37,278 nucleotides of DNA, from NCBI GenBank assembly GCA_025996865.1, contig BNTV01000040.1, positions 1 to 37,278 on the forward strand, written 5' to 3'. Both the position numbers and the translations under genes were made by a program. Source of the stretch: Bacteroidia bacterium (GTDB taxonomy: Bacteria; Bacteroidota; Bacteroidia; Bacteroidales; Azobacteroidaceae). Positions 18,000-25,408 of this stretch are shown here, piece after piece. The first letter of the stretch is position 1; every line of letters starts with the position of its first letter. A model generated the notes under the pieces. The model ran no database searches. It had not been told where the DNA came from and saw only the letters and a program-made list of their open reading frames with translations.

Positions 18000-19745
18000 A
18001 TGAATTGGAATTCACATGAATTTTTATGGCTCGACTGGGTGATTATTGCAGTTGGGATATTGGCCATAACGTGGGCGGTATGGCGTTCGATACAAAAAGA
18101 TAAAAAATTGCAACAGGGCGCCAACAGCGAAGACTATCTGTTCGGTAAAGGCGAACCCTGGTACATCATCGGTGCGGCTATTTTTGCCGCCAACATTGGT
18201 TCGGAACACTTGGTGGGGCTTGCCGGAACCGGCGCCAAAGCAGGTGTAGGCATGGCGCACTGGGAGATGCAGGGTTGGATGATACTCATTTTGGGCTGGC
18301 TCTTTGTACCCTTCTACCAACTGCTGAACAATAAAATGGGGAAAATCATCACCATGCCCGACTTTCTCAAATATCGCTACACGCCTGCTACAGGTTCGTG
18401 GCTGTCTATCATCACGCTGATAGCCTACGTGCTGACCAAAGTGAGCGTAACGGCATTTACCGGCGGTATTTTTATGGAAAGTTTACTGGGATTGCCTTTC
18501 TGGTACGGCGCCATCGGCTTGATAGTCTTAACGGGAATCTTTACTGTTCTCGGAGGAATGAAGGGTGTGATGACACTGTCCGCCATTCAAACGCCGATAC
18601 TTATCCTTGGCTCTTTCCTTGTACTTTTCTTGGGATTGGCAGCGCTCGGAGGCGGCAGTATCGCCGAAGGTTGGACGGCAATGATAGACTATTCTAAAAC
18701 GCTAAGCGTAGGAGCAGACGGCGTGGCGCACGGCACGAACCACATGTTCCATTTCAATACGGGCGACCCGCTGTATGACGATTACCCCGGTTTTTGGGTG
18801 TTTATCGGAGCGTCCATTATCGGCTTTTGGTATTGGTGTACCGACCAGCATATCGTTCAACGGGTACTCGGACAACGCAAAGGCGAGTCTAACGATGTAG
18901 TGATGAAGCGCGCACGCAGAGGCAGTATCGCGGCAGGTTATTTCAAACTGTTGCCTGTATTTATGTTCCTGATACCGGGTATGGTAGCCGCAGCATTGGC
19001 GGCGCGTCCCGACAGCGGATTTACCTTAGACAATCCCGATACCGCTTTTGGTTCCATGGTTAAGTTTGTATTGCCCGCCGGCGTGAAAGGCATTGTTACC
19101 ATAGGCTTTATATCGGCATTGGTGGCATCTTTGGCGGCATTCTTCAACTCCTGCGCGACGCTGTTTACGGAAGATTTTTACAAACCCAAGTTCAAAAAGA
19201 AGAGCGAGGCTACCTACGTTTTGGTAGGTCGCGTGGCAACCATAGTGGTCGTGATATTGGGTATCGTGTGGATACCGGTCATGATGAGTTTGGGCAGCCT
19301 TTACGATTACCTGCAAGGGATTCAATCGCTACTTGCTCCGGCAATGGTAGCCGTATTTGCCTTGGGTATATTTTCCAAGAAAATTACGCCAAAGGCAGGT
19401 GAAGCAGGTATGATAGTCGGTTTTGCTATCGGTATGTTACGCTTGCTGACCAACATATTTACAGAAACAGGCGCAAAAGCAATGACCGGCTGGTGCTGGG
19501 AAAGTACAGCATGGTTCTGGCAAACCAACTGGCTCATCTTTGAGATATGGTTGCTTGTCTTCATCATGGCGTTGATGGTTGTCGTATCGTTCTTCACACC
19601 GAAACCAACCGCCAAGCAGATAGAGGCTATCACTTTCACCGGCGACTACAAGGCGCTCATCAGGCAGAGTTGGAACAAGTGGGATGTGATTGCATCACTG
19701 GGTGTTGTGGCGCTTTGTGTGTTGTTTTATATTTATTTCTGGTAA
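18000..19745 (+). CDS. Sodium:solute symporter (SSS family), probable L-arabinose importer
   Basis: This is a 581-residue inner-membrane protein with about 14 hydrophobic segments. The N-terminal SSS signature is visible (GEPWYIIGAAIFAANIGSEH, residues ~50-70) followed by the GLAGTGAKAG motif. The middle has the family-typical FWYWCTDQHIVQRVLG sequence (~residue 280), as in sugar-transporting SGLT-like members. The position after araB and between arabinofuranosidase genes supports L-arabinose or short arabino-oligosaccharide import, which is inference. It is separated from araB by 105 bp holding an inverted repeat and an A/T-rich leader, and from the GH43-like genes by a hairpin. Confidence 0.92.
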   Translation: MNWNSHEFLWLDWVIIAVGILAITWAVWRSIQKDKKLQQGANSEDYLFGKGEPWYIIGAAIFAANIGSEHLVGLAGTGAKAGVGMAHWEMQGWMILILGWLFVPFYQLLNNKMGKIITMPDFLKYRYTPATGSWLSIITLIAYVLTKVSVTAFTGGIFMESLLGLPFWYGAIGLIVLTGIFTVLGGMKGVMTLSAIQTPILILGSFLVLFLGLAALGGGSIAEGWTAMIDYSKTLSVGADGVAHGTNHMFHFNTGDPLYDDYPGFWVFIGASIIGFWYWCTDQHIVQRVLGQRKGESNDVVMKRARRGSIAAGYFKLLPVFMFLIPGMVAAALAARPDSGFTLDNPDTAFGSMVKFVLPAGVKGIVTIGFISALVASLAAFFNSCATLFTEDFYKPKFKKKSEATYVLVGRVATIVVVILGIVWIPVMMSLGSLYDYLQGIQSLLAPAMVAVFALGIFSKKITPKAGEAGMIVGFAIGMLRLLTNIFTETGAKAMTGWCWESTAWFWQTNWLIFEIWLLVFIMALMVVVSFFTPKPTAKQIEAITFTGDYKALIRQSWNKWDVIASLGVVALCVLFYIYFW

Positions 19746-19777
19746 AAAAACAATTTATTTTAAAGTAGATAAATCAT

Positions 19778-19807
19778 ATTCGCCCGTTGGTTTCACGACG
19801 GGCGAAT
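19778..19807 (+). terminator. Hairpin after the symporter gene (terminator or attenuator)
   Basis: ATTCGCCCGT, a 10-nt loop, then ACGGGCGAAT form a perfect 10-bp stem, followed by a short A/T-rich stretch (ttaaattaaaa). Only 22 nt separate it from the next start codon, so it may be a partial terminator or a processing site rather than a full operon end. Confidence 0.6.
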
Positions 19808-19829
19808 TTAAATTAAAAAACATATACGT

Positions 19830-20762
19830 ATGAAAACAATTTATTCAATTCTTTGCATGATATTTCTATTTCTTTTTTCTTGTAGCGAAGAAAAAACGGT
19901 TTATCTTTTTTCTTATTTCAATAATAACGGAGAAGACGGACTTCATTTGGCATACAGCAACGATGGATACCATTGGGAAGCCTTAAATAACGACCAATCC
20001 CTTTTAAAACCGGAGTTAAGTAATGACAAGTTGATGCGCGATCCTTGTATAATACAAGGCGGGGACGGACTTTATCATCTGGTATGGACGATTAGCTGGA
20101 AAGAGAAAGGAATCGGATATGCCTCTTCGAAAGACCTGATTTCGTGGTCGGAACAAAAACTTATTCCGGTAATGGCGCATGAAGAGGGAGTAAGGAATTG
20201 CTGGGCGCCGGAAATTACCTACGATAAAGTGAATAAGGAATACATGATTTATTGGGCGACTACCATTGAAGGACGTTTTACAGATGAAAGTCAACAAAGC
20301 GAGGATGCCTATAATCACCGGATGTATTACGTTACAACAAAAGATTTTGAACATTTCTCCGAAACAAAACTTTTATATGATAAAGGATTTAATGTAATTG
20401 ATGCAACGATTGTTCCGATAGAGGATCGTTTTGTGATGTTTATGAAAGATGAAACCTTAGTTCCGCCCCAAAAAAACATCCGGATGGCGTCTTCCGAAAA
20501 ACTTACCGGACCTTATTCGGATGCATCCGAACCCATAACCGGAAATTATTGGGCGGAAGGTCCTACCGTAACCAAGATTGGAGAAAATTGGGTGGTGTAT
20601 TTTGATAAATACAGAGACGGAAAATTTGGAGCGATAAGTTCTTCGGATTTAAAGAATTGGGAAGATATTTCCGATCAGATCTCCCTGCCGGTTGGTATCA
20701 GGCACGGTTCCATATTGAAAGTTCCGGCAAGGATAGTTAAAAAAGAGAAATTCGTAAAATAG
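19830..20762 (+). CDS. GH43-like five-bladed beta-propeller lipoprotein (copy A)
   Basis: This is a 310-residue predicted lipoprotein (lipobox FLFSC, Cys18), with acidic residues just after the cysteine (SEEK) that in Bacteroidetes favour surface export. The fold signature is that of GH43/GH32-type propellers: repeated DGLHLAYSNDGYHWE-type blades, LMRDPCIIQG (possible catalytic Asp), NCWAPEITYD, IDATIVP (possible pKa-modulating Asp) and WAEGPTVTK (likely acid Glu). The substrate is not certain. GH43 members act on arabinofuranosyl, xylosyl or galactofuranosyl bonds, and the locus suggests an arabinose-containing glycan. It is 80-90% identical to the next gene, judged by eye. A terminator-like hairpin lies 22 nt upstream. 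Confidence 0.82.
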   Translation: MKTIYSILCMIFLFLFSCSEEKTVYLFSYFNNNGEDGLHLAYSNDGYHWEALNNDQSLLKPELSNDKLMRDPCIIQGGDGLYHLVWTISWKEKGIGYASSKDLISWSEQKLIPVMAHEEGVRNCWAPEITYDKVNKEYMIYWATTIEGRFTDESQQSEDAYNHRMYYVTTKDFEHFSETKLLYDKGFNVIDATIVPIEDRFVMFMKDETLVPPQKNIRMASSEKLTGPYSDASEPITGNYWAEGPTVTKIGENWVVYFDKYRDGKFGAISSSDLKNWEDISDQISLPVGIRHGSILKVPARIVKKEKFVK

Positions 20763-20816
20763 TACCACCACGTTTCACGCAATTAACGATTGAACCAATT
20801 AAAAAAACATATACGT

Positions 20817-21710
20817 ATGAAAACAATTTATTCTATTCTTTTGCTGGCATTTATGTTGCTTATTTCATGTAGCGAAGAAAAAACGGTTTATCTTTTTTCT
20901 TATTTCAATAATAACGGAGAAGATGGACTTCATTTGGCTTACAGTAGCGACGGTTACAATTGGGAGGCGTTAAATAATGACCAATCGTTTTTAAAACCTG
21001 AATTAAGTAAGGATAAGTTGATGCGCGATCCTTGTATAATACAAGGCGGGGACGGGCTTTATCATCTGGTATGGACGATTAGTTGGAAAGAGAACGGAAT
21101 CGGATATGCCTCTTCGAAAGACTTGATTTCGTGGTCGGAACAAAAACTTATTCCGGTAATGGCGCATGAAAAGGGAGTAAAGAATTGCTGGGCGCCGGAA
21201 ATTACCTACGATAAAGTGAATAAGGAATACATGATTCATTGGGCGACTACCATTGAAGGACGTTTTGCAGATGACGGTGAAGACGAATGGAATAATCGCA
21301 TGTATTATGTAACAACAAAAGATTTTGAACATTTTTCAGAAACAAAATTGTTATATGATAAAGGGTTTGATGTGATTGATGCAACGATTGTTCCGATAGA
21401 AAGCAAATTTGTGATGTTCCTGAAAGGGCCTCAAAAAAACATCCTTATCGCCACCTCTGAAAAACTTACCGGACCTTATTCCGAACCTTCCGAGCCTATT
21501 ACCGGAAATTATTGGGCTGAAGGTCCTACTGTAACCAAGGTCGGAGAAAATTGGGTGGTGTACTTTGATAAATACAGAGACGGAAAATATGGAGCGGTAA
21601 GTTCTTCGGATTTAAAGAATTGGGAAGATATTTCCGATCAGATCTCCCTGCCGGCCGGTATCCGGCACGGTTCCATATTGAAAGTTCCGGCAAGGATAGT
21701 AAAAAAATAG
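20817..21710 (+). CDS. GH43-like five-bladed beta-propeller lipoprotein (copy B)
   Basis: This is a 297-residue tandem paralogue of the preceding gene. The start is placed at ATG 20817: it gives the same leader (MKTIYSILLLAF, lipobox LLISC) and is preceded by the same sequence (catatacgt) as copy A, while a TTG 27 bp upstream adds unlike residues. All putative catalytic motifs are kept (LMRDPC, CWAPE, IDATIVP, WAEGP). Two indels distinguish the copies: a shorter acidic loop (DDGEDEWNN) near residue 147 and loss of five residues near FLKGPQKN. The gene is the last of the arabinose locus and converges on the Fic gene with 29 bp between stops. Confidence 0.82.
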   Translation: MKTIYSILLLAFMLLISCSEEKTVYLFSYFNNNGEDGLHLAYSSDGYNWEALNNDQSFLKPELSKDKLMRDPCIIQGGDGLYHLVWTISWKENGIGYASSKDLISWSEQKLIPVMAHEKGVKNCWAPEITYDKVNKEYMIHWATTIEGRFADDGEDEWNNRMYYVTTKDFEHFSETKLLYDKGFDVIDATIVPIESKFVMFLKGPQKNILIATSEKLTGPYSEPSEPITGNYWAEGPTVTKVGENWVVYFDKYRDGKYGAVSSSDLKNWEDISDQISLPAGIRHGSILKVPARIVKK

Positions 21711-21739
21711 CTCGGTTGTTCTTTTGTATTGTCGTTTTG

Positions 21740-22804
21740 TTAATTGATTACATACACCATTCCTTTTCCCTGTCCAACGGTGTAAACAACTTGTTCGGTT
21801 TTTAAGTATTGCAAGTCCTTTTTTAGTGTGTTAGGCGAAATGTCAGGAAAAGCAACGGTTATATCCGAAATTTTAACAGTTTTTTGTTTATTGATAAATT
21901 CTTTTAAGAGTTTCTGTCTCTCATTTAGATAACCGCCTTTTTGTTTGAAAACATCATATTTTTTGTCTAATTTTTCAGTTAATGATTTCAAACTTTCCAA
22001 AAAGAATATCAGCCATTTATCTATAATATCTTCTTGCTTTATTCGCTTCCGCTGTGCTGTAATTAAGGCATCGTAATATGCTTTTTTGTGTGTTTCAATG
22101 TGATTTTCAAACGAAATATACTGCATAAATTCATAGCCGAGTTGCAAAAGAAAAAGCGTTGTAAGCAGGCGGCTTAATCTGCCGTTGCCGTCTTGAAAAG
22201 GGTGTATGCTCAAAAATTCGTAAATGAAAACAGATAAAACTATGAGCGGGTGTATTGTTTTGTCCTGCCACTGACGGTTTGTCCATTCGATTAGTTCAAA
22301 CATTTCGCCCTCAACAAATGCCGGTTCTGTGGTGGAAAAAATCACTTTTTGCTCGCCTGTCGGGTAAGTGGCAACAACTTTGTTTGACAAACTTTTGTAA
22401 CCGCCACGGTGTCGCTCGTCTTTGTTGCTGTGTTTGAGCAAAAGCTGGTGAAGTTGTTTAATATAACTTTCCGAGAGTTTAATTTCTGAATAATTGTCAA
22501 AAATTAGTTCCAAAACATCGTAGTAACCAATTACTTCCTGTTCGTCTCGTGTTTGGAATTTGGTAATTTTTATGTCTTTGAGCAACTGTTTTACTTCTTC
22601 GTCGGTCATTGTAGAACCCTCGATACGAGTAGAAGAACCGATACTTTCGATTGTGGCAATTTTTCGCAATTCTTTCAAGTAACGATTTTCGCGTTTTTCA
22701 ACCACATTCCACTTGCCGCGATATTCATCAATAGCGGCAATAAGTTGCATTACGCGCTGGTTTGTAAGAAAATCAAAGTTTAATTTTTGAATATATTTAT
22801 CCAT
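21740..22804 (-). CDS. Fic-domain protein (probable AMP transferase) with C-terminal winged helix
   Basis: This is a 354-residue protein. The Fic catalytic motif HPFQDGNGRLSR starts at His201 and fits HxFx(D/E)GNGRxxR, so AMP transfer from ATP to a hydroxyl side chain of a target protein is the expected reaction. An inhibitory helix motif SxxxEG is present near the N-terminus (Ser58, Glu62, Gly63), the class II arrangement in which the regulator is in the same protein. The last ~70 residues look like a winged helix-turn-helix (VKISDITVAFPDISPNTLKKD), as in many Fic/DUF4172-like proteins, and could bind its own promoter. It is the first gene after the arabinose locus and is probably monocistronic. 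The target is unknown. Confidence 0.92.
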   Translation of the reverse strand: MDKYIQKLNFDFLTNQRVMQLIAAIDEYRGKWNVVEKRENRYLKELRKIATIESIGSSTRIEGSTMTDEEVKQLLKDIKITKFQTRDEQEVIGYYDVLELIFDNYSEIKLSESYIKQLHQLLLKHSNKDERHRGGYKSLSNKVVATYPTGEQKVIFSTTEPAFVEGEMFELIEWTNRQWQDKTIHPLIVLSVFIYEFLSIHPFQDGNGRLSRLLTTLFLLQLGYEFMQYISFENHIETHKKAYYDALITAQRKRIKQEDIIDKWLIFFLESLKSLTEKLDKKYDVFKQKGGYLNERQKLLKEFINKQKTVKISDITVAFPDISPNTLKKDLQYLKTEQVVYTVGQGKGMVYVIN

Positions 22805-22805
22805 A

Positions 22806-22877
22806 TTGTATCTATATTTTATCTGTAATTCCGACTACAAAGATACAAAATATTTATATTATATCCGTATTGTATCT
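22806..22877 (-). promoter_or_regulatory. Fic gene promoter with three copies of an 8-mer
   Basis: On the - strand TATCTTTG (22845-22838) matches the -7 consensus TAnnTTTG, 33 bp before the Fic start codon. TTGTATCT occurs at 22806-22813 and 22870-22877, and inverted (AGATACAA) at 22841-22848, where it overlaps the -7 box. This pattern is what an operator for a dimeric repressor would look like. Confidence 0.55.
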
Positions 22878-23104
22878 GAAAAATTTATATGGGAGATATT
22901 ACACAACAATATCCCTGGCCAATTTTTTTGTTGCCGGAATTCAATCCGATTATTGAAACCCCATAGAGAAAAATCGCTCATTTTCCACCGTTACCGAAGC
23001 AATCGTTCAACGATGGCTTAAAACGCAACTCCGCTACGCTAACGTAGCGTTTAGTTATGTGCTGGCTATTTATTTCCTTTTCTGTTTTGTTCTGTTCCAT
23101 ATTC
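22878..23104. other. Non-coding region between Fic and EFR1 genes
   Basis: No gene is visible. It holds a 13-nt palindrome (23002-23014) and an asymmetric hairpin (23027-23056) described separately. The remainder is unremarkable A/T-rich sequence. Confidence 0.5.
23027..23060. repeat. Asymmetric hairpin ending in GTTATGT, downstream of the EFR1 gene
   Basis: CGCTACG-CTAA-CGTAGCG (23032-23049) forms the core stem. An outer AACT/AGTT pair (23027-23030 with 23053-23056) is separated from it by one unpaired base on one side and three on the other. The heptamer GTTATGT (23054-23060) follows and recurs inverted at 24044-24050. This loosely recalls integron attC architecture but does not meet the consensus. 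Confidence 0.4.
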
Positions 23105-23986
23105 TTATTTCGGATTTTGTTTACCCCAAAACTTATAATGTGTTAAAGAGGTAAGTACAATCAATTTTTCGAGATATTTGTTTCGCAATAATGCGTGTTG
23201 GACTTTATAAAACACTAACAAAAATATAATCAGTAAAAATGTAAATATCAACAACTTCACAAATATAGAATGAAAGTAATCGGCTAAGATAAACCCTGAC
23301 AAAGCAGATAAAGTAACCGAACTTAAAAAAGATAAGATGATTATCAATCCGTGTGCAGATTCAATGGCTTTTGTTGGGCAAGAAGTCATACATTTCATAC
23401 AACTTTGACATCGAAACGTCCAAAATGGCTTTCCTTTGATTATACTAATCGCTTTTGCGGGACAATTATTGATACACTGATTACAATTCGTACATTTCGC
23501 AGAAGCGTAGAATGTCTTTGCGAAAACATATTTTCCCGCTAATGAATATCCCAATGATACGGGAGAAATCAAAATATCCTGTAGTAAATCTTTGCGTGAT
23601 AGAAAATTTCGATTGTTTGAAAACAGTTTTTCAGTGTGGCTTTTTACACGAGAAACAAAAAAGGCAATACCTGTCAGTCCGGGTGTAACATAATTTCCTA
23701 TTCGCATTCCTGCTCTTGTTGCCATTAAAACAACTTGATTATTTCCTTTTGGCAGTTTTTTGATAAAGTCGAATGTGATTTTTGGATAAGAAAATCCGTG
23801 TATCGGCGAAATAATTATTATTGAAGTTTCCGAATCAAACATTTCGAGCGAATCTACAGTCGAGATATTGCAAAGTTGAGAATTTATTCCTCTTTCTTTG
23901 GCATATTCAGTTATCCACAACGCAATTTGTTTTGCATTGCCTGTGCCTGAAAAATAAAATATCATCAACTTGCTGATTGTCTCCAT
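23105..23986 (-). CDS. EFR1-type flavodoxin-ferredoxin fusion with membrane segments
   Basis: This is a 293-residue protein. The N-terminal ~150 residues are a flavodoxin-like FMN-binding domain (IFYFSGTGNAKQIA near residue 9). Two 4Fe-4S clusters follow, with ligands Cys165/168/171/175 and Cys193/196/199/203 in classic CxxCxxCxxxCP spacing. Two hydrophobic segments (~residues 213-260) would anchor it in the inner membrane. It is likely a redox protein that passes electrons between FMN and iron-sulfur centres; partners and physiological role are unknown. It stands alone, bounded by inverted heptamers (GTTATGT/ACATAAC) and hairpin sequence, and could have been acquired as a single-gene unit. 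Confidence 0.88.
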   Translation of the reverse strand: METISKLMIFYFSGTGNAKQIALWITEYAKERGINSQLCNISTVDSLEMFDSETSIIIISPIHGFSYPKITFDFIKKLPKGNNQVVLMATRAGMRIGNYVTPGLTGIAFFVSRVKSHTEKLFSNNRNFLSRKDLLQDILISPVSLGYSLAGKYVFAKTFYASAKCTNCNQCINNCPAKAISIIKGKPFWTFRCQSCMKCMTSCPTKAIESAHGLIIILSFLSSVTLSALSGFILADYFHSIFVKLLIFTFLLIIFLLVFYKVQHALLRNKYLEKLIVLTSLTHYKFWGKQNPK

Positions 23987-24094
23987 TTATTTGTTTTTTT
24001 CAATTTTTCACTTTCTCTTCCCGCAGTGCTGTCGCCTGCTTGTACATAACGTCCGGCGGCTTGGCGCAGTGGCAGGCTCACTGAGGCTCGTGCG

Positions 24095-24115
24095 AGAACG
24101 AAACCTCCAAAATCG
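24095..24115 (+). repeat. Direct repeat, left copy (AGAACGAAAC-type)
   Basis: This copy matches 24917-24937 at 20 of 21 positions. Further downstream both copies carry ACTGCCG and a GC-rich CCGCC segment, so the duplicated unit may be about 50-60 bp with divergence. The two copies bracket the broken ATPase gene. Confidence 0.75.
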
Positions 24116-24201
24116 TACTGCCGCTTGTGCGGGCTACACCCGCCCGTAGTAAAATAAGTCCTAAAATACCGACAATGGCAAGTATTATTTGATTAAAATT
24201 T

Positions 24202-24868
24202 TTAATTTTCTAGAAGCCACTTCCAAATAGGAATGACTTTTATTGTTTTGTCATCAACTTCCAATGTTTTTTCTTCTTCGTATGTAATTATTAGCAAATT
24301 CTCACATTCTAACACTTTTGAAATTTTCTCTAATGCCCCAACTTCTCTGTCAAAAGTGCCGTCTGTGTTGTCAAGAAGGAAAAACATTCACGGCAATATA
24401 TCTGCCGCCGAGTGTTGACTGAATTTCAGAGCTCAACATTTTGGCATTACTTCCTGTAATGTAAACGCTATGCTTACTGTCGGCAAGCCGGCGGGCAAAT
24501 TTTTCCCAGCCGTCAATGTTTTGAATTTCATCAAGAAAAAGCATCGGCTTTTTATCGTACATTTCTAAGTGAACTTCAAGCAAAAGATTCAAATCTTCAA
24601 GTTTCATTCCTGTTAAACGCTCATCCTCGAAGTTGATATACAGCATTTCGTTCCAACCTGTACCCGATTTTAGCAGTTGCTGAATACGCTGATATAACAA
24701 GAATGATTTTCCTGCACGACGAATGCCTACAAAAACATAATTTCCAAATTCCTCGTAATTAAAATTACGTTCAATTACTTGATAATTAGAAATTTCTATT
24801 TGATTATCTGCAATTACCTGTTTTAAGATTTCTTTATTCACATCTTCTTTTTGTTTTGTTGACGGCAC
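24202..24868 (-). pseudogene. AAA_14/DUF4143 ATPase broken by an internal deletion
   Basis: The - strand from 24868 encodes ~162 residues of an AAA_14-type ATPase: an N-terminal leader, a P-loop variant (VGIRRAGKSFLLYQ), a Walker B-like MLFLDEIQNIDGWEKF and the sensor-like VYITGSN, then GGRYI. The frame stops within four codons of where the lid and DUF4143 domain should continue. In an overlapping shifted frame (24387-24202) the typical C-terminal end of the same family appears (REVGALEKISKVL, then IKVIPIWKWLLEN). Intact members are about 380-450 residues, so roughly 150-200 residues are missing and the remainder is frameshifted. Such ATPases are often found in accessory regions. Here it is almost certainly inactive. 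Confidence 0.85.
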
Positions 24869-24875
24869 AAAATTA

Positions 24876-25148
24876 CTATTTTTTTATTTCATACGCAAAA
24901 CAAAAATGATCTGTATAGAACGAAACTTCCAAAATCGCACAAACTGCCGGGCGAGCCACACCGCCACTTGCGGCACACCGCTTTGTTTCGGCAGTTTTTT
25001 CTTCATTCAATATTGTTTCCAACAATTCGGGGCGAATGTTTAATGTGCCGATTTTACCCGCATTTTCGGCAAGTTCGCGGAATGCGAGAGCCAAATTAAA
25101 CTTTGCACCGGTATTGTTGTGAAGTGCCGTGAGCGCGCGCCAATCCAT
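24876..25148 (-). pseudogene. Fragment of an unrecognised gene (C-terminal part)
   Basis: A 90-codon open frame on the - strand starts at an internal-looking ATG. The first ~55 residues (DWRALTALHNNTGAKFNLAL and following, to LLETILNEEKTA) have the composition and regularity of genuine protein; I do not recognise the family. After that the frame runs into the direct-repeat sequence (24917-24937), so the last ~30 residues are probably not original. It lies head-to-head with another gene fragment on the + strand and appears to be a truncated remnant. Confidence 0.4.
24917..24937 (+). repeat. Direct repeat, right copy
   Basis: This is the second copy of the sequence at 24095-24115 (one mismatch, T for C). 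It is followed by a GC-rich segment bounded by an inverted pair, AAACTGCCG and CGGCAGTTT. Confidence 0.75.
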
Positions 25149-25162
25149 ATCTTTGTTTTGCT

Positions 25163-25336
25163 TATCTTTGTGAAAAAAAAGATGGCACGATATTTTAATG
25201 TAGCAGGTCCCTGTAATGGAGCGAAGCACTATATGATAGATGCCTCAACGCGATTGACAGGAATAATGGAACTCATAGACCAAGAACAGTATTTTGTGAT
25301 TCACGCTCCTCGCCAGAACAGAAAAGTTCAAAGATA
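25163..25336 (+). pseudogene. Promoter and N-terminal remnant of an AAA-like ATPase gene
   Basis: ATG 25182 opens a 51-codon frame starting MARYFNVAGPCNGAKHYMID and reaching YFVIHAPRQ. This matches the N-terminus I associate with a family of Bacteroidetes AAA-like ATPases, in which the next residues form the P-loop (GKTT). Here the frame instead reads NRKVQR and stops, so the ATPase core is lost. A perfect -7 box, TATCTTTG (25163-25170), lies 11 bp upstream, so the original promoter also survives. It is a decayed or truncated copy. Confidence 0.6.
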
Positions 25337-25408
25337 AAACACTAGCGATAGCAGGTTGTTAACATTGAACTTTTTAGACAGCCTCTTCTTGCGAATACTC
25401 TCCAAGAA

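Noticed and set aside
20790..20816. TTG start nine codons before GH43-like copy B
   Set aside because: Copy A begins at the equivalent ATG with an identical upstream context, and the extra residues would spoil the lipoprotein signal.
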